A stretch of DNA of 64,000 nt from Mycolicibacterium komanii (GTDB lineage: Bacteria; Actinomycetota; Actinomycetes; Mycobacteriales; Mycobacteriaceae), in contig NZ_CVTA01000011.1 in assembly GCF_001050035.1 (NCBI RefSeq), positions 434,001-498,000 of the forward strand, read 5' to 3'. Below, piece after piece: positions 43,585 to 51,691 of the stretch. Below the pieces are notes generated by a model, which saw only the letters and a program-made list of their open reading frames with translations, did not search any database and was not told where the DNA came from. The position numbers and the translations under genes are program-made. The first letter of the stretch is position 1, and each line of letters starts with the position of its first letter.

Positions 43585-44960
43585 CCGAGCGGGAGCTGCA
43601 CCTCGGCGTCAACGTGTTGTCCGACGGGATGCACCCGGCGGCGTGGCAGCATCCCAGCGCTGACCCGAACTGGTTCGCCGATCCGGCGTACTGGATCGAG
43701 GTCGCGCGGATCGCCGAACGCGGCACGCTGGATGCGTTGTTTCTGGCTGACAGCCCGTCGTTGTTCCAACCGCCGGACGCGCCACTGACCGCGCCGCCCC
43801 TTGCGCTGGACCCGATCGTGTTGTTGTCGACGCTGGCGTCGGTCACCACGCATCTCGGGCTGATCGGCACGGTGTCGACGTCGTTCGAGGAGCCGTACAA
43901 CATCGCGCGGAGGTTCGCGACGCTGGATCACCTGAGCCGCGGGCGAGTGGCGTGGAACGTCGTCACCAGCAGTGACCCATACGCGTGGCACAACTTCGGG
44001 CATGGTGACGGGGTTTCTGGTCAGCCGGACCGGCGCGACCGGTACCGGCGGGCAGCGGAGTTCATCGATGTGGTTCGGGCGCTGTGGGATTCGTGGGACG
44101 ACGACGCGGTGCTCGCCGACAAGGCGTCGGGGACGTTCAGCAAGGTCGGCGCGATCCACACGGTCGACCATCGCGGCGAGTTCTTCAGCGTCGACGGGCC
44201 GCTGACCTTGCCCCGGTCGCCGCAGGGGCATCCGGTGCTGTTTCAGGCCGGCGGGTCGACGGGCGGGCTGGATCTGGCGGCGAAATACGCCGACGGGGTG
44301 TTCGCGGCGCAGGCGTCGTTGCCGGATGCGTTGCGCAACGCCGCTGAATTACGCTCGCGCAGCGTCGCTTACGGGCGGCCGCGGGATGCGATCCGGATCA
44401 TGCCGGGGCTGTCGTTCGTGCTCGGCAGCACCGAGGAGGAGGCACGTCGTCGCAACGACGAGCTCAACGAGTTGGCGGGGGAGCGCAGGCTGGCGCACCT
44501 GGCATCGCAGCTGTCGGTCGACCCGACGGAGCTGGCGTGGGACAAGCCGCTGCCGCGGTATCTGCTCGACGGGGCGGTGACCGACCACGGATCGCAGGGC
44601 GCCCGCGACATCGTGGTGAACCTTGCCCGTCGGGAGAACCTGACGGTGCGGGAGCTGCTCGACCGGGTGATCACCTGGCATCGGCTGGTGATCGGCGGAC
44701 CGGAGCAGATCGCCGACGCGATCGAGGATTGGTTCGTCGCGGGGGCGGTCGACGGGTTCAACCTGATGCCCGACGTGTTCCCGTCCGGCCTGGAGCTGTT
44801 CGTCGACCACGTCGTGCCGATCCTGCGCGACCGGGGGCTGTTCCGCCGCGAATACCGGCGCACGACGCTGCGGGGGCACCTCGGGCTGGCGCGGGTGCCG
44901 GACCGAAGCGGCAGGTCGACGCGCGACGGGAATGTGATCGGCGTCGCAGCGGTTGGCTGA
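43581..44960 (+). CDS. FMN-dependent luciferase-like monooxygenase (NtaA/SnaA/DszA group)
   Basis: A 459-residue protein whose ATG overlaps the stop of the binding-protein gene. Family marks: WIEVARIAERGTLDALFLAD, RRFATLDHLSRGRVAWNVVTS, the loop RRDRYRRAAEFIDVVRALWDSW and GHPVLFQAGGSTGGLDLAA. This class uses FMNH2 from a separate reductase to oxidise N- or S-containing compounds (nitrilotriacetate, dibenzothiophene sulfone, dimethyl sulfide). Coupling with a MetQ-like binding protein suggests a sulfur-bearing substrate that is imported and cleaved. Followed 3 bp later by an F420/PPOX-type gene. Confidence 0.88.
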   Translation: MTERELHLGVNVLSDGMHPAAWQHPSADPNWFADPAYWIEVARIAERGTLDALFLADSPSLFQPPDAPLTAPPLALDPIVLLSTLASVTTHLGLIGTVSTSFEEPYNIARRFATLDHLSRGRVAWNVVTSSDPYAWHNFGHGDGVSGQPDRRDRYRRAAEFIDVVRALWDSWDDDAVLADKASGTFSKVGAIHTVDHRGEFFSVDGPLTLPRSPQGHPVLFQAGGSTGGLDLAAKYADGVFAAQASLPDALRNAAELRSRSVAYGRPRDAIRIMPGLSFVLGSTEEEARRRNDELNELAGERRLAHLASQLSVDPTELAWDKPLPRYLLDGAVTDHGSQGARDIVVNLARRENLTVRELLDRVITWHRLVIGGPEQIADAIEDWFVAGAVDGFNLMPDVFPSGLELFVDHVVPILRDRGLFRREYRRTTLRGHLGLARVPDRSGRSTRDGNVIGVAAVG

Positions 44961-44963
44961 GTC

Positions 44964-45383
44964 ATGGGCAAGATGACGACCGATCAGCGTGAGAAGTTTT
45001 TGGCCGACGTCCACGTGGGTGTCATCGCCGTCGAGCGGCCCGACCGGGCGCCGTTCAGCGTGCCGATCTGGTACGGCTACAAGCCGGGCGGTGAGGTGCT
45101 GCTGTGGACGGAGGAGTCGTCGCTGAAGCACCGGCTCATCAAGGCGGCCGGCCGGTTCTCGATCACCGCGCAGGACGAGGCGCCGCCGTATCGCTATGTG
45201 ACGGCCGAGGGCGACGTCGTCGGTATCGATCGGGCCGAGGACGCGATAGGTCGGGAGATCGCGATCCGCTACCTCGGCGAGCAGGAGGGCAACGCGTTCG
45301 CCGACCAGAACCTGACGCCGACGTCGGTCGTCATCCGGATGCGCCCCAAGCGCTGGCTGAGCTTCGACTACTCAACGGAGTAG
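44964..45383 (+). CDS. PPOX-class flavin/F420-binding split-barrel protein
   Basis: A 139-residue protein of the pyridoxamine 5'-phosphate oxidase fold (FLADVHVGVIAVER, APFSVPIWYGYKPGGEVLLWTEESS, RFSITAQDEAPPYRYVTAEG). It follows the monooxygenase gene by 3 bp, so it is in the same transcription unit as the binding protein and monooxygenase. It may be the flavin or F420 reductase for the monooxygenase, or an independent detoxifying enzyme. A second ATG at 44973 is possible. Confidence 0.82.
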   Translation: MGKMTTDQREKFLADVHVGVIAVERPDRAPFSVPIWYGYKPGGEVLLWTEESSLKHRLIKAAGRFSITAQDEAPPYRYVTAEGDVVGIDRAEDAIGREIAIRYLGEQEGNAFADQNLTPTSVVIRMRPKRWLSFDYSTE

Positions 45384-45392
45384 CGCTCGGGT

Positions 45393-45664
45393 GGCGCGAG
45401 CGTGCGTGTTTGCACACGACACCCCGCTGATTCTCGACACTTTGCGCACGTTCGCGGTCGGGAGGTGTGCGTTCTTCCGCATTGGCCCCGCTAGGTACTG
45501 CGACTTCTGCGGGATGGCCGTGATTTCCGATCGATCGCAGCCCTGCCGCAGAAGTCGATGAGCTGGCATCTGCACCTGTCGTCGTGCACGCTCAGCCGGC
45601 CGCGAGCGTGCGCAAGGTGCTGACAATTCGCGGCGTGTCGTGTGCAGACACGCACGCTCGCGCC
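45393..45664. repeat. 272-bp nested imperfect inverted repeat between convergent genes
   Basis: The 65-bp arm at 45393-45457 matches the reverse complement of 45600-45664 at roughly 57 of 65 positions (shared runs include GGCGCGAGCGTGCGTGT and GCACACGACAC). Inside the 142-bp loop, CGACTTCTGCGG (45501-45512) pairs perfectly with CCGCAGAAGTCG (45546-45557) over a 33-bp loop. No ORF of note lies inside. The region occupies the whole 302-bp gap between two convergent genes. It could be a bidirectional terminator, an RNA-structured element or a MITE-like mobile palindrome. Confidence 0.7.
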
Positions 45665-45685
45665 GCAGGGGGGCAGCGCGCCGAT

Positions 45686-46885
45686 CTAGACCTGGCCGTG
45701 GCGCGGCGGGGGTGTGCCCGTCAGGGTGTAGCGGCCGATGTGTTGTACCTTCCACCGCGTCGGGTCGTGCAGCGTGTGCGTGCGGGCGTCGCGCCAGTAC
45801 CGCGACAGGTTGCCCGACGCCGAAGCGCTTCGTGTACCGCCTAATTCGAACAACACGTTCGACGCGTCCAGCGACGCCCGCACCGCGGCGACCTTCGCCG
45901 CCGCGACGGCGATCGACGCCTCCGCTGCTGTCTCGTCGCTCAGGTTGACCTCCGCATGGTCGACCGCCCGCGCCGCCTCGGCCAGCAGCGCCTGCGCGCC
46001 CCGCACCGTGACCGCCAACTCGCCGGCGACGGTGATCAGCGTCGGGTCGTCGACCGCCGCGGCCACCCCCGCCTCGAAATGTGGCCGCGCCCGCTCGGCC
46101 TGACGCACACCGGCCGCGAGCGCCCCGGTCGCGATGCCGACGTCGATTGCGCTGTGCAACAACTGCGCTCGCGCGCCGTACACCGACGGTCCGCTGAAGA
46201 TCGGCGAGAACGGCACCACATGCTCGACCGGCACCGCGACGTCGCCGAGCGTGACCGTGCCCGACGCCGTCGTCCGCTGCCCCATGCCGTCCCAGTCGTC
46301 GACCACCGAGAGCCCCTCGGCGCCGCGCGCGACGAACGCGACCGCCTTCGGCGTCTGCGCCGTGGGCACCTCACCGCCGTCGGCCAGCGACGCCCGCGCC
46401 AGCACCCAGTCGGCGAACAGCGCGCCCGTCGAATAGAACTTGTGCCCCGACAAGAGGTAATCGCCCGACGGCTGCCGCACCAACGTCGTCGTGTCGACGT
46501 CGATGGTGTGCGGACCCCGCTCGGACTGCGCATTGGCGAACAACGCCCCGTTGCGCACGCGGTCGTAGAAGTACGACTTCTGCGTATACGTGCCCTGTAG
46601 CCGCAGCGCCTCGAGAAACACGAAGTGCGAGTGCGGAATCTGAGCCAGCGACGGGTCGGCGTGCGCGATCCGCCGGAACACCTCGGCCAGCACCGTCGCG
46701 GGCGCGGCGATGCCGCCGTACTCGGCGGGCACCGTCAACGCCAGCAGTCCCGACTCCTTGAGCGCCTGCACCTGGTCGTGCGGCAACCGGCGGTCGGCAT
46801 CGCGCCCGGAGGCCTCGGCCTCGAACTCGGCAGCCAGTTTCGCCGCGACATCGAGCGCCTCGTCCACCGACGCGATGACGGTCAT
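45686..46885 (-). CDS. SfnB-type acyl-CoA-dehydrogenase-fold flavoprotein of sulfur acquisition
   Basis: A 399-residue flavin enzyme from ATG 46885, overlapping the end of the preceding gene by 4 bp. It shows the ACAD fold: helical N-terminal domain (HDQVQALKESGLLALTVPAEYGG), the strand domain (LLSGHKFYSTGALFADW, GMGQRTTASGTVTLGDVAVP) and C-terminal helices. The conserved ACAD catalytic Glu is not where expected, as in the monooxygenase branch (DszC, SfnB). SfnB-like proteins are needed to use dimethyl sulfone as a sulfur source. Third gene of a minus-strand operon with two luciferase-like monooxygenases. Confidence 0.85.
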   Translation of the reverse strand: MTVIASVDEALDVAAKLAAEFEAEASGRDADRRLPHDQVQALKESGLLALTVPAEYGGIAAPATVLAEVFRRIAHADPSLAQIPHSHFVFLEALRLQGTYTQKSYFYDRVRNGALFANAQSERGPHTIDVDTTTLVRQPSGDYLLSGHKFYSTGALFADWVLARASLADGGEVPTAQTPKAVAFVARGAEGLSVVDDWDGMGQRTTASGTVTLGDVAVPVEHVVPFSPIFSGPSVYGARAQLLHSAIDVGIATGALAAGVRQAERARPHFEAGVAAAVDDPTLITVAGELAVTVRGAQALLAEAARAVDHAEVNLSDETAAEASIAVAAAKVAAVRASLDASNVLFELGGTRSASASGNLSRYWRDARTHTLHDPTRWKVQHIGRYTLTGTPPPRHGQV

Positions 46886-48051
46886 CGGGTGGCGCCGATG
46901 AACGGGATCGATGCCGGGGCGGCCGTCGTCGCCGCACCCTTGTACAGCCCGCGCTCGCGCAGGATCGGCACGACGCCCTCGCCGAACCAGTACAGCTCCT
47001 CCAGATGCGGGTAGCCCGAGAAGATGAACTCGTCGATGCCGATGTCGGCGTACTCGGCGATGCGCTCGGCGACATCGGCGTGGCTGCCGACCAGTGCGGT
47101 GCCCGCACCGCCGCGGACCAGGCCCACTCCGGCCCACAGGTTCGGCGCGATCTCCAGCGAGCGGGCGTCGTGCCAACTGCCGTTGCGCCGATGTTCCTCG
47201 TGCAGTGCGAGCATCCGCTTCTGACCCTCGGATTGGCTGCGGTGCAACCCCTTCTGCGCGTTACGCACCGTCTCCTCGTCCAGCGCCGAGACGAGCCGGT
47301 CCGCCTGCGCCCACGCCTCGTCGGAGTCGTCCCGTGAGATCGTGTGCAGCCGGATGCCGAACCGGACCTGCCGGTCCTCCTCAGCGGCCAGCCCGCGGAT
47401 CCACTCGATCTTCTCCCGCACCGCCGACGGTGGCTCACCCCACGTCAGATAGACGTCGGCTTGGCGGGCCGCGACCGGCCCCGCGGCCGCGGAGCTTCCG
47501 CCGAAGTACAACGGCGGCACCGGATTCGGCAGTGTGGGCAGCGCGGCCTCCTCGACGCGGATGTGCTCACCCTCCAGCGACACCGTCTCGCCAGCCCACA
47601 ACCGGCGGACCACCTCGAGGAACTCGTCGCAGCGCTGGTAGCGGCCGTCCTTGTCGAGATAGTCGCCGAACGAGCGCTGTTCGTGCGCCTCGCCGCCCAC
47701 CACCACGTTGAGCAGGATGCGGCCGGGCGCGTGTCGCGCGAACGTCGCGGCCATCTGCGCCGACAGCGTCGGGCTGACCAGCCCGGGCCGGAACGCGACC
47801 AGGAACGCCAACGACGTCGTCTCGCGGGCGAGCAGCGACGCGGTGATGAACGCGTCCTCGCACCACGCGCCCGTCGGGATCAGCGCGCCGGTGAATCCGA
47901 ACGACTCGGCGGCACGCACGATCGAACCCAGGTAGTCGATCGAGGCGTCACGGTCGCCGTGTGCCGCGCCGGCGGGCATGCCGTGGCCGCCGCCGACGAT
48001 CAGCCGACTGTCGCCGTAAGTGGGCAGGAACCAATGCAATTGGATGGTCAC
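46882..48051 (-). CDS. Alkanesulfonate monooxygenase-like LLM enzyme (SsuD type)
   Basis: A 389-residue protein starting at GTG 48051. It matches the FMNH2-dependent SsuD/SfnG group: LHWFLPTYGDSRLI at the start, FLVAFRPGLVSPTLSAQMAAT, GRILLNVVVGGEAHEQRSFGD and PLYFGGSSAAAGPVAARQADVYLTW. SsuD cleaves the C-S bond of alkanesulfonates, releasing sulfite and an aldehyde. Operon with the NtaA-type monooxygenase 11 bp upstream and SfnB-type gene downstream points to sulfur scavenging under sulfate limitation. Confidence 0.88.
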   Translation of the reverse strand: MTIQLHWFLPTYGDSRLIVGGGHGMPAGAAHGDRDASIDYLGSIVRAAESFGFTGALIPTGAWCEDAFITASLLARETTSLAFLVAFRPGLVSPTLSAQMAATFARHAPGRILLNVVVGGEAHEQRSFGDYLDKDGRYQRCDEFLEVVRRLWAGETVSLEGEHIRVEEAALPTLPNPVPPLYFGGSSAAAGPVAARQADVYLTWGEPPSAVREKIEWIRGLAAEEDRQVRFGIRLHTISRDDSDEAWAQADRLVSALDEETVRNAQKGLHRSQSEGQKRMLALHEEHRRNGSWHDARSLEIAPNLWAGVGLVRGGAGTALVGSHADVAERIAEYADIGIDEFIFSGYPHLEELYWFGEGVVPILRERGLYKGAATTAAPASIPFIGATR

Positions 48052-48062
48052 GCGATAACTCC

Positions 48063-49514
48063 TTAACGCCCGCGGGTCGGCTGGGACGCCACCGATGCCG
48101 AGGACGACGGCACCGTGGACGGCCGGTCAATGATCGTCGAGAGCGGCCCGCCGACACGATAGCGGGATGCGCGATGGTCCTCGGGCATCCGGTCCCCGTT
48201 GCCGAGGAGCTTGTGCCGCAACGTGCCTGGCGTGTACGACGTCTGGTACGCGCCGCGCTCGGTGAGCACCGGGACGACATGGTCGACGAACTCCGCGAAT
48301 GAGCCAGGCGTGATCGCGTAGGCGAGGTTGAACCCGTCGACGTCGGTCTCCTCGACCCATTCCTGCAGCGTATCCGCTACCCGCACACCGGAACCCACGA
48401 AGCGCGGACCCATGCCACCGATCTTGCCCCACTCGGCGATGTCGCGGATGGCCCACTCGCGGCCGTCGGGGTCGGCGGACTGGAACGCCGCGACCGCCGA
48501 CAGGATCGCATTGGAGTCGACGTTGCCGACCGGTTCGTCGAGGCCGTAGCGCGACAGGTCCACGCCCATCCATCCGGACATGAACGTCAGCGCGCCCTCC
48601 GGGTCGCCGTAGGACAGGTATTCGGCGTGGCGGGCGTGGGCTTCGTCGTCGGTGGCGGCGGTGACGATCGTCGACAGATTGAAGATCTTGACGCTGTACG
48701 GGTCGCGGCCGGCGATCTCGAGTTCCTGGCGGATGGTGCTGACCGTCTGGCGCAGAATGTCTTTCGTCGGCGACGCGGTGAATATCGCCTCGGCGTTCTC
48801 CGCGGCGAACCGCACACCCCGCGGCGACGACCCGGCCTGGTAGATCACCGGCGTGCGTTGCGGCGACGGTTCGGACAGGTGGACGCCCGGCACGCTGAAA
48901 TGCGTTCCCTGATGGCCGATATGGTGCACCTTGTCCGGCTCGGTGAACACCCCGCGGGCGGCGTCGCGGACCACCGCGTCGTCCTCCCACGACCCTTCCC
49001 ACAACTTGTAGAGCACCTCGAGGTACTCGTCGGCGTGGTCGTAGCGGGCGTCGTGCGCGGGCTGGTCCGTCTGGCCCATGTTGCGGGCCGCAGCGGGGAG
49101 GTATCCGGTCACGACGTTCCAACCGATGCGGCCCTTGGTGAGGTGGTCGAGCGTCGACATGCGGCGGGCGAACGGATAAGGATGCTCGAAGCCGGTGCCC
49201 GTGGTGATGCCGAAGCCGAGGTGCTCGGTCACCAGCGCCATGGCCGATACGAGCAGCATCGGATCGTTCACCGGGATCTGGGCGGCCTGCCGGATGGCGG
49301 CCTCGTCGCTGGCGCCGTAGACGTCGTAGGTGCCGAGCACGTCGGCGATGAACAACCCGTCGAAGCGTCCGCGCTCGAGCAGCTTGGCCAGCTCGGTCCA
49401 GTACTCCAGGTCTTTGTACCGCCACGACTGGTCGTCGGGGTGCTTCCACAGCCCGGGGGACTGGTGGGCGACGCAGTTCATGTCGAAGGCGTTGAAGCGG
49501 ATCACACGAGTCAC
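48063..49514 (-). CDS. FMN-dependent luciferase-like monooxygenase (NtaA/DmoA group)
   Basis: A 483-residue protein starting at GTG 49514, before the family N-terminus VIRFNAFDMNCVAHQ; earlier in-frame codons read through the repeat region and are not coding. Marks: YWTELAKLLERGRFDGLFIADVLG, RRMSTLDHLTKGRIGWNVVTGYLP, the loop DARYDHADEYLEVLYKLWEGSWEDDAV and TPVIYQAGSSPRGVRFAA. Relatives oxidise dimethyl sulfide or nitrilotriacetate-type compounds. First gene of the minus-strand organosulfur operon. The C-terminal tail after residue 450 is long and basic. Confidence 0.88.
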   Translation of the reverse strand: MTRVIRFNAFDMNCVAHQSPGLWKHPDDQSWRYKDLEYWTELAKLLERGRFDGLFIADVLGTYDVYGASDEAAIRQAAQIPVNDPMLLVSAMALVTEHLGFGITTGTGFEHPYPFARRMSTLDHLTKGRIGWNVVTGYLPAAARNMGQTDQPAHDARYDHADEYLEVLYKLWEGSWEDDAVVRDAARGVFTEPDKVHHIGHQGTHFSVPGVHLSEPSPQRTPVIYQAGSSPRGVRFAAENAEAIFTASPTKDILRQTVSTIRQELEIAGRDPYSVKIFNLSTIVTAATDDEAHARHAEYLSYGDPEGALTFMSGWMGVDLSRYGLDEPVGNVDSNAILSAVAAFQSADPDGREWAIRDIAEWGKIGGMGPRFVGSGVRVADTLQEWVEETDVDGFNLAYAITPGSFAEFVDHVVPVLTERGAYQTSYTPGTLRHKLLGNGDRMPEDHRASRYRVGGPLSTIIDRPSTVPSSSASVASQPTRGR

Positions 49515-49594
49515 CCCGAAATGCTGCCCACCGTGCGCGGCGCCGTCACCGGTTAGGTTCAGCGCGATCAGAACCACCGCCCGGGCCAGTTGAT

Positions 49595-49701
49595 GCGCGA
49601 ACGTGGGGCCGGCTGGGGCGCGAACCTCGGGCCGGCTGACGCGCGAACGTGGGTTACCCGCACGCCTATCGCGGCTGATGTGTGCGGGTAACCCACGTTC
49701 G
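49595..49701. repeat. Three tandem 23-bp units running into a perfect 20-bp inverted repeat
   Basis: GCGCGAAC begins at 49595, 49618 and 49641, exactly 23 bp apart; the first two units continue with a GGCCGGCTG segment. The third unit contains the left arm of an inverted repeat, 49644-49663 (CGAACGTGGGTTACCCGCAC), whose exact complement is at 49682-49701 with an 18-bp loop. The array lies in the 295-bp gap between the divergent monooxygenase and cspA genes, about 110-215 bp before cspA. No run of T follows, so it does not look like a plain terminator. Confidence 0.7.
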
Positions 49702-49809
49702 GCGACGGGTCCGGGGGAGATTCGCGTGAAAATCGGATGACCTGGGGCGTGATACCCTCTACGCGGATGTTTATCCACATCCGTTCAGAATGAGAGAAGT
49801 TGAAAAAGT

Positions 49810-50013
49810 ATGGCACAGGGAACTGTGAAGTGGTTCAACAGCGAAAAGGGCTTCGGCTTCATCGCTCCCGACAGCGGCGATAAGGACGTCTTCGTCCATT
49901 TCTCGGAGATCCAGGGCAATGGATACCGGTCGCTGGAGGAGAACCAACGCGTCGAGTTCAATATCGAACAGGGCGCCAAAGGACCTCAGGCAGTCGGCGT
50001 AAGCGCCGTCTAA
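49810..50013 (+). CDS. cspA: Cold-shock protein CspA
   Basis: A 67-residue OB-fold RNA chaperone. Both RNA-binding motifs are complete: KGFGFI (RNP1) and VFVHFS (RNP2). The length and the [10 protein letters not shown] start match mycobacterial CspA. A long leader of at least 50 bases rich in A and G precedes the ATG (GAGAGAAGTTG supplies the ribosome site); a possible -10 TACCCT lies at 49753-49758. Long leaders in cold-shock genes often regulate translation by temperature. A strong terminator follows 17 bases after the stop, so the gene is monocistronic. Confidence 0.97.
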   Translation: MAQGTVKWFNSEKGFGFIAPDSGDKDVFVHFSEIQGNGYRSLEENQRVEFNIEQGAKGPQAVGVSAV

Positions 50014-50029
50014 GCTTGCACGATCGGCT

Positions 50030-50067
50030 GTGGGCTGGTGGGAATCCCACCAGCCCACGTTTCGTTT
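50030..50067 (+). terminator. Intrinsic terminator of cspA
   Basis: GTGGGCTGGTGGG (50030-50042) and CCCACCAGCCCAC (50046-50058) form a perfect 13-bp stem with the three-base loop AAT, followed by GTTTCGTTT. This is a classical rho-independent terminator, short tail aside. Confidence 0.92.
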
Positions 50068-50151
50068 GAGGGCACAACTGAATCCTGTTCTCGTACAAGG
50101 GTTTCGGTGTACATGGTCTCGCCGAAGTGCTGGATAGCGTAGGCTGGGGTC

Positions 50152-50164
50152 ATATCGACGATAT
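50152..50164. promoter_or_regulatory. Perfect 13-bp palindrome upstream of a DUF5994-like gene
   Basis: ATATCG-A-CGATAT is an exact dyad with a single central base, in an otherwise GC-rich leader, 80 bp before the ATG at 50244. It may be a promoter region or a regulator site; no regulator is adjacent. Confidence 0.3.
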
Positions 50165-50243
50165 TCCGTACGCGACCGTTTGAGATCGCGTCGTCGGCGA
50201 TGCAAGTAAGGAAGCCGTATCACGGCTCAGACGGGACCACCCC

Positions 50244-50693
50244 ATGGCAGTACAAGAAGCCCCCACAGTTGTCGGCCGACGGCATGACGGACCAGAAAAC
50301 ACACCGCGGTTGCGCTTGAAGCGCAAGGCGCCGGTAAGTGGTTATGTCGACGGCGCATGGTGGCCACACAGCGAGGACCTGCAGCGGGAGCTTCCTGACC
50401 TGTTGAGCGTCCTGTCCGTACGCCTCGGACCTGTGGCGCGGGTCGCCTACAACATGGCCGAGTGGGCGGAGGCCCCGCGCAAAACGCTTGTCGATGGCCG
50501 AGTCGTCCGCCTCGACGGATACCACCGCCAGCCGGCCAACACGATCGCGGTGTCAGACGGCGGCGGCAACCAGATCATCCTGCTGGTCGTTCCCGCTGCC
50601 ACCGAACCGGATTTCGCACACACGGTCGCGATGGCCGCGGCCACCCCCGGCAATGTGTCGACGGTGGACTCTCTGCTCGCGACGGGCGCGTGA
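50244..50693 (+). CDS. DUF5994-like protein
   Basis: A 149-residue soluble protein. RLRLKRKAPVSGYVDGAWWPHSEDLQRELP at the start, RLGPVARVAYNMAEW in the middle and RLDGYHRQPANTIAVSD follow the pattern of the actinobacterial DUF5994 family, often found in multiple copies per genome. Function unknown. It lies 37 bp before the transglutaminase gene on the same strand and may share its promoter. Confidence 0.72.
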   Translation: MAVQEAPTVVGRRHDGPENTPRLRLKRKAPVSGYVDGAWWPHSEDLQRELPDLLSVLSVRLGPVARVAYNMAEWAEAPRKTLVDGRVVRLDGYHRQPANTIAVSDGGGNQIILLVVPAATEPDFAHTVAMAAATPGNVSTVDSLLATGA

Positions 50694-50730
50694 GGTCGCG
50701 CACGCCTGGACAGGCGGGAACAATGGGCTC

Positions 50731-51534
50731 ATGAGGCGAGAAGTAGGAGTCGAGCTTCAGGTCGAGATCACCGATCCGACCGAGCTGGAGTTTCAGATCG
50801 CAGTCGCGGCGCATCCCAATGCCCAAGTGCACGAGAATCTTTCGATCTTCCTGGACGGTGAACCCGTCGAATCGGTGGAGATCAGCGGCGCACACGGAAA
50901 CCGAATGCATACGCTGTACGCACCGACGGGCACGTTGACGGCGGAGTACGCCGCGACCATCGTCGGCAGGGCTGATCCCGCGCCGGTCACCGACTACGAC
51001 CGGTTGATGTACCTGCGTCCCAGCCGCTACGCCGAGGCCGACAAGTTCTACGGTTTCGCCGCGACGGAGTTCGGTAGCTTCGTCGACTCCACGACCCTGC
51101 TGGAGAAGGTGTCCTCCTGGGTCGGCACCCGCCTGAAGTACGTCCCTGGCTCCAGTGACCCGATCGACGGCGCCGCCGACACGCTGCTGGCCGGCGAAGG
51201 GGTGTGCCGTGACTTCGCGCACCTTGTCGTGGCCCTGCTGCGGGCGGTGAACGTGCCGGCCCGACTGGTATCGGTGTACGCGCCCGGGTTGTATCCGATG
51301 GACTTCCACGCCGTGGCGGAAGCCTTCGTCGAGGATGCCTGGCGCGTGGTGGATGCGACGCTGCTCGCGCCCCGCCAGTCGTTGGTGCGCATCGCCACCG
51401 GCCGCGATGCCGCCGACACCGCGTTCCTCACCAACCACAAGGGCACCATCACGCTGGACAAGCTGCAGGTGACGGCCGTCGTCGACGGCGAGCTGCCCAA
51501 CGACTCGATCGACCAACTGGTGTCGATCGGCTGA
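50731..51534 (+). CDS. Transglutaminase-like cysteine protease superfamily protein
   Basis: A 267-residue protein from ATG 50731. The N-terminal half is a beta-rich domain with a YxRPSRY-like hinge (LMYLRPSRYAEADKF). The transglutaminase core follows with the catalytic triad: Cys in GEGVCRDFAHL near residue 161, His in MDFHAVAEAFV near 193 and Asp in RVVDATLL near 207. Such bacterial proteins are thought to be peptidases or cross-linkers; the substrate is unknown. No signal peptide, so cytoplasmic. Confidence 0.88.
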   Translation: MRREVGVELQVEITDPTELEFQIAVAAHPNAQVHENLSIFLDGEPVESVEISGAHGNRMHTLYAPTGTLTAEYAATIVGRADPAPVTDYDRLMYLRPSRYAEADKFYGFAATEFGSFVDSTTLLEKVSSWVGTRLKYVPGSSDPIDGAADTLLAGEGVCRDFAHLVVALLRAVNVPARLVSVYAPGLYPMDFHAVAEAFVEDAWRVVDATLLAPRQSLVRIATGRDAADTAFLTNHKGTITLDKLQVTAVVDGELPNDSIDQLVSIG

Positions 51535-51691
51535 CCACCGCGCGCGGCGTAGGAACCCTCTCAGGTTTTCTCTAGACTGGTGGCAACGCCGACATGCTGC
51601 CGTTGTCCTCAACGATTCCGGCCGGTGGTCCGCAGTACGAAGGGTTCAAACTCGAGCCCGCCCCACCAACCTGACGAACACAGGACGAATC

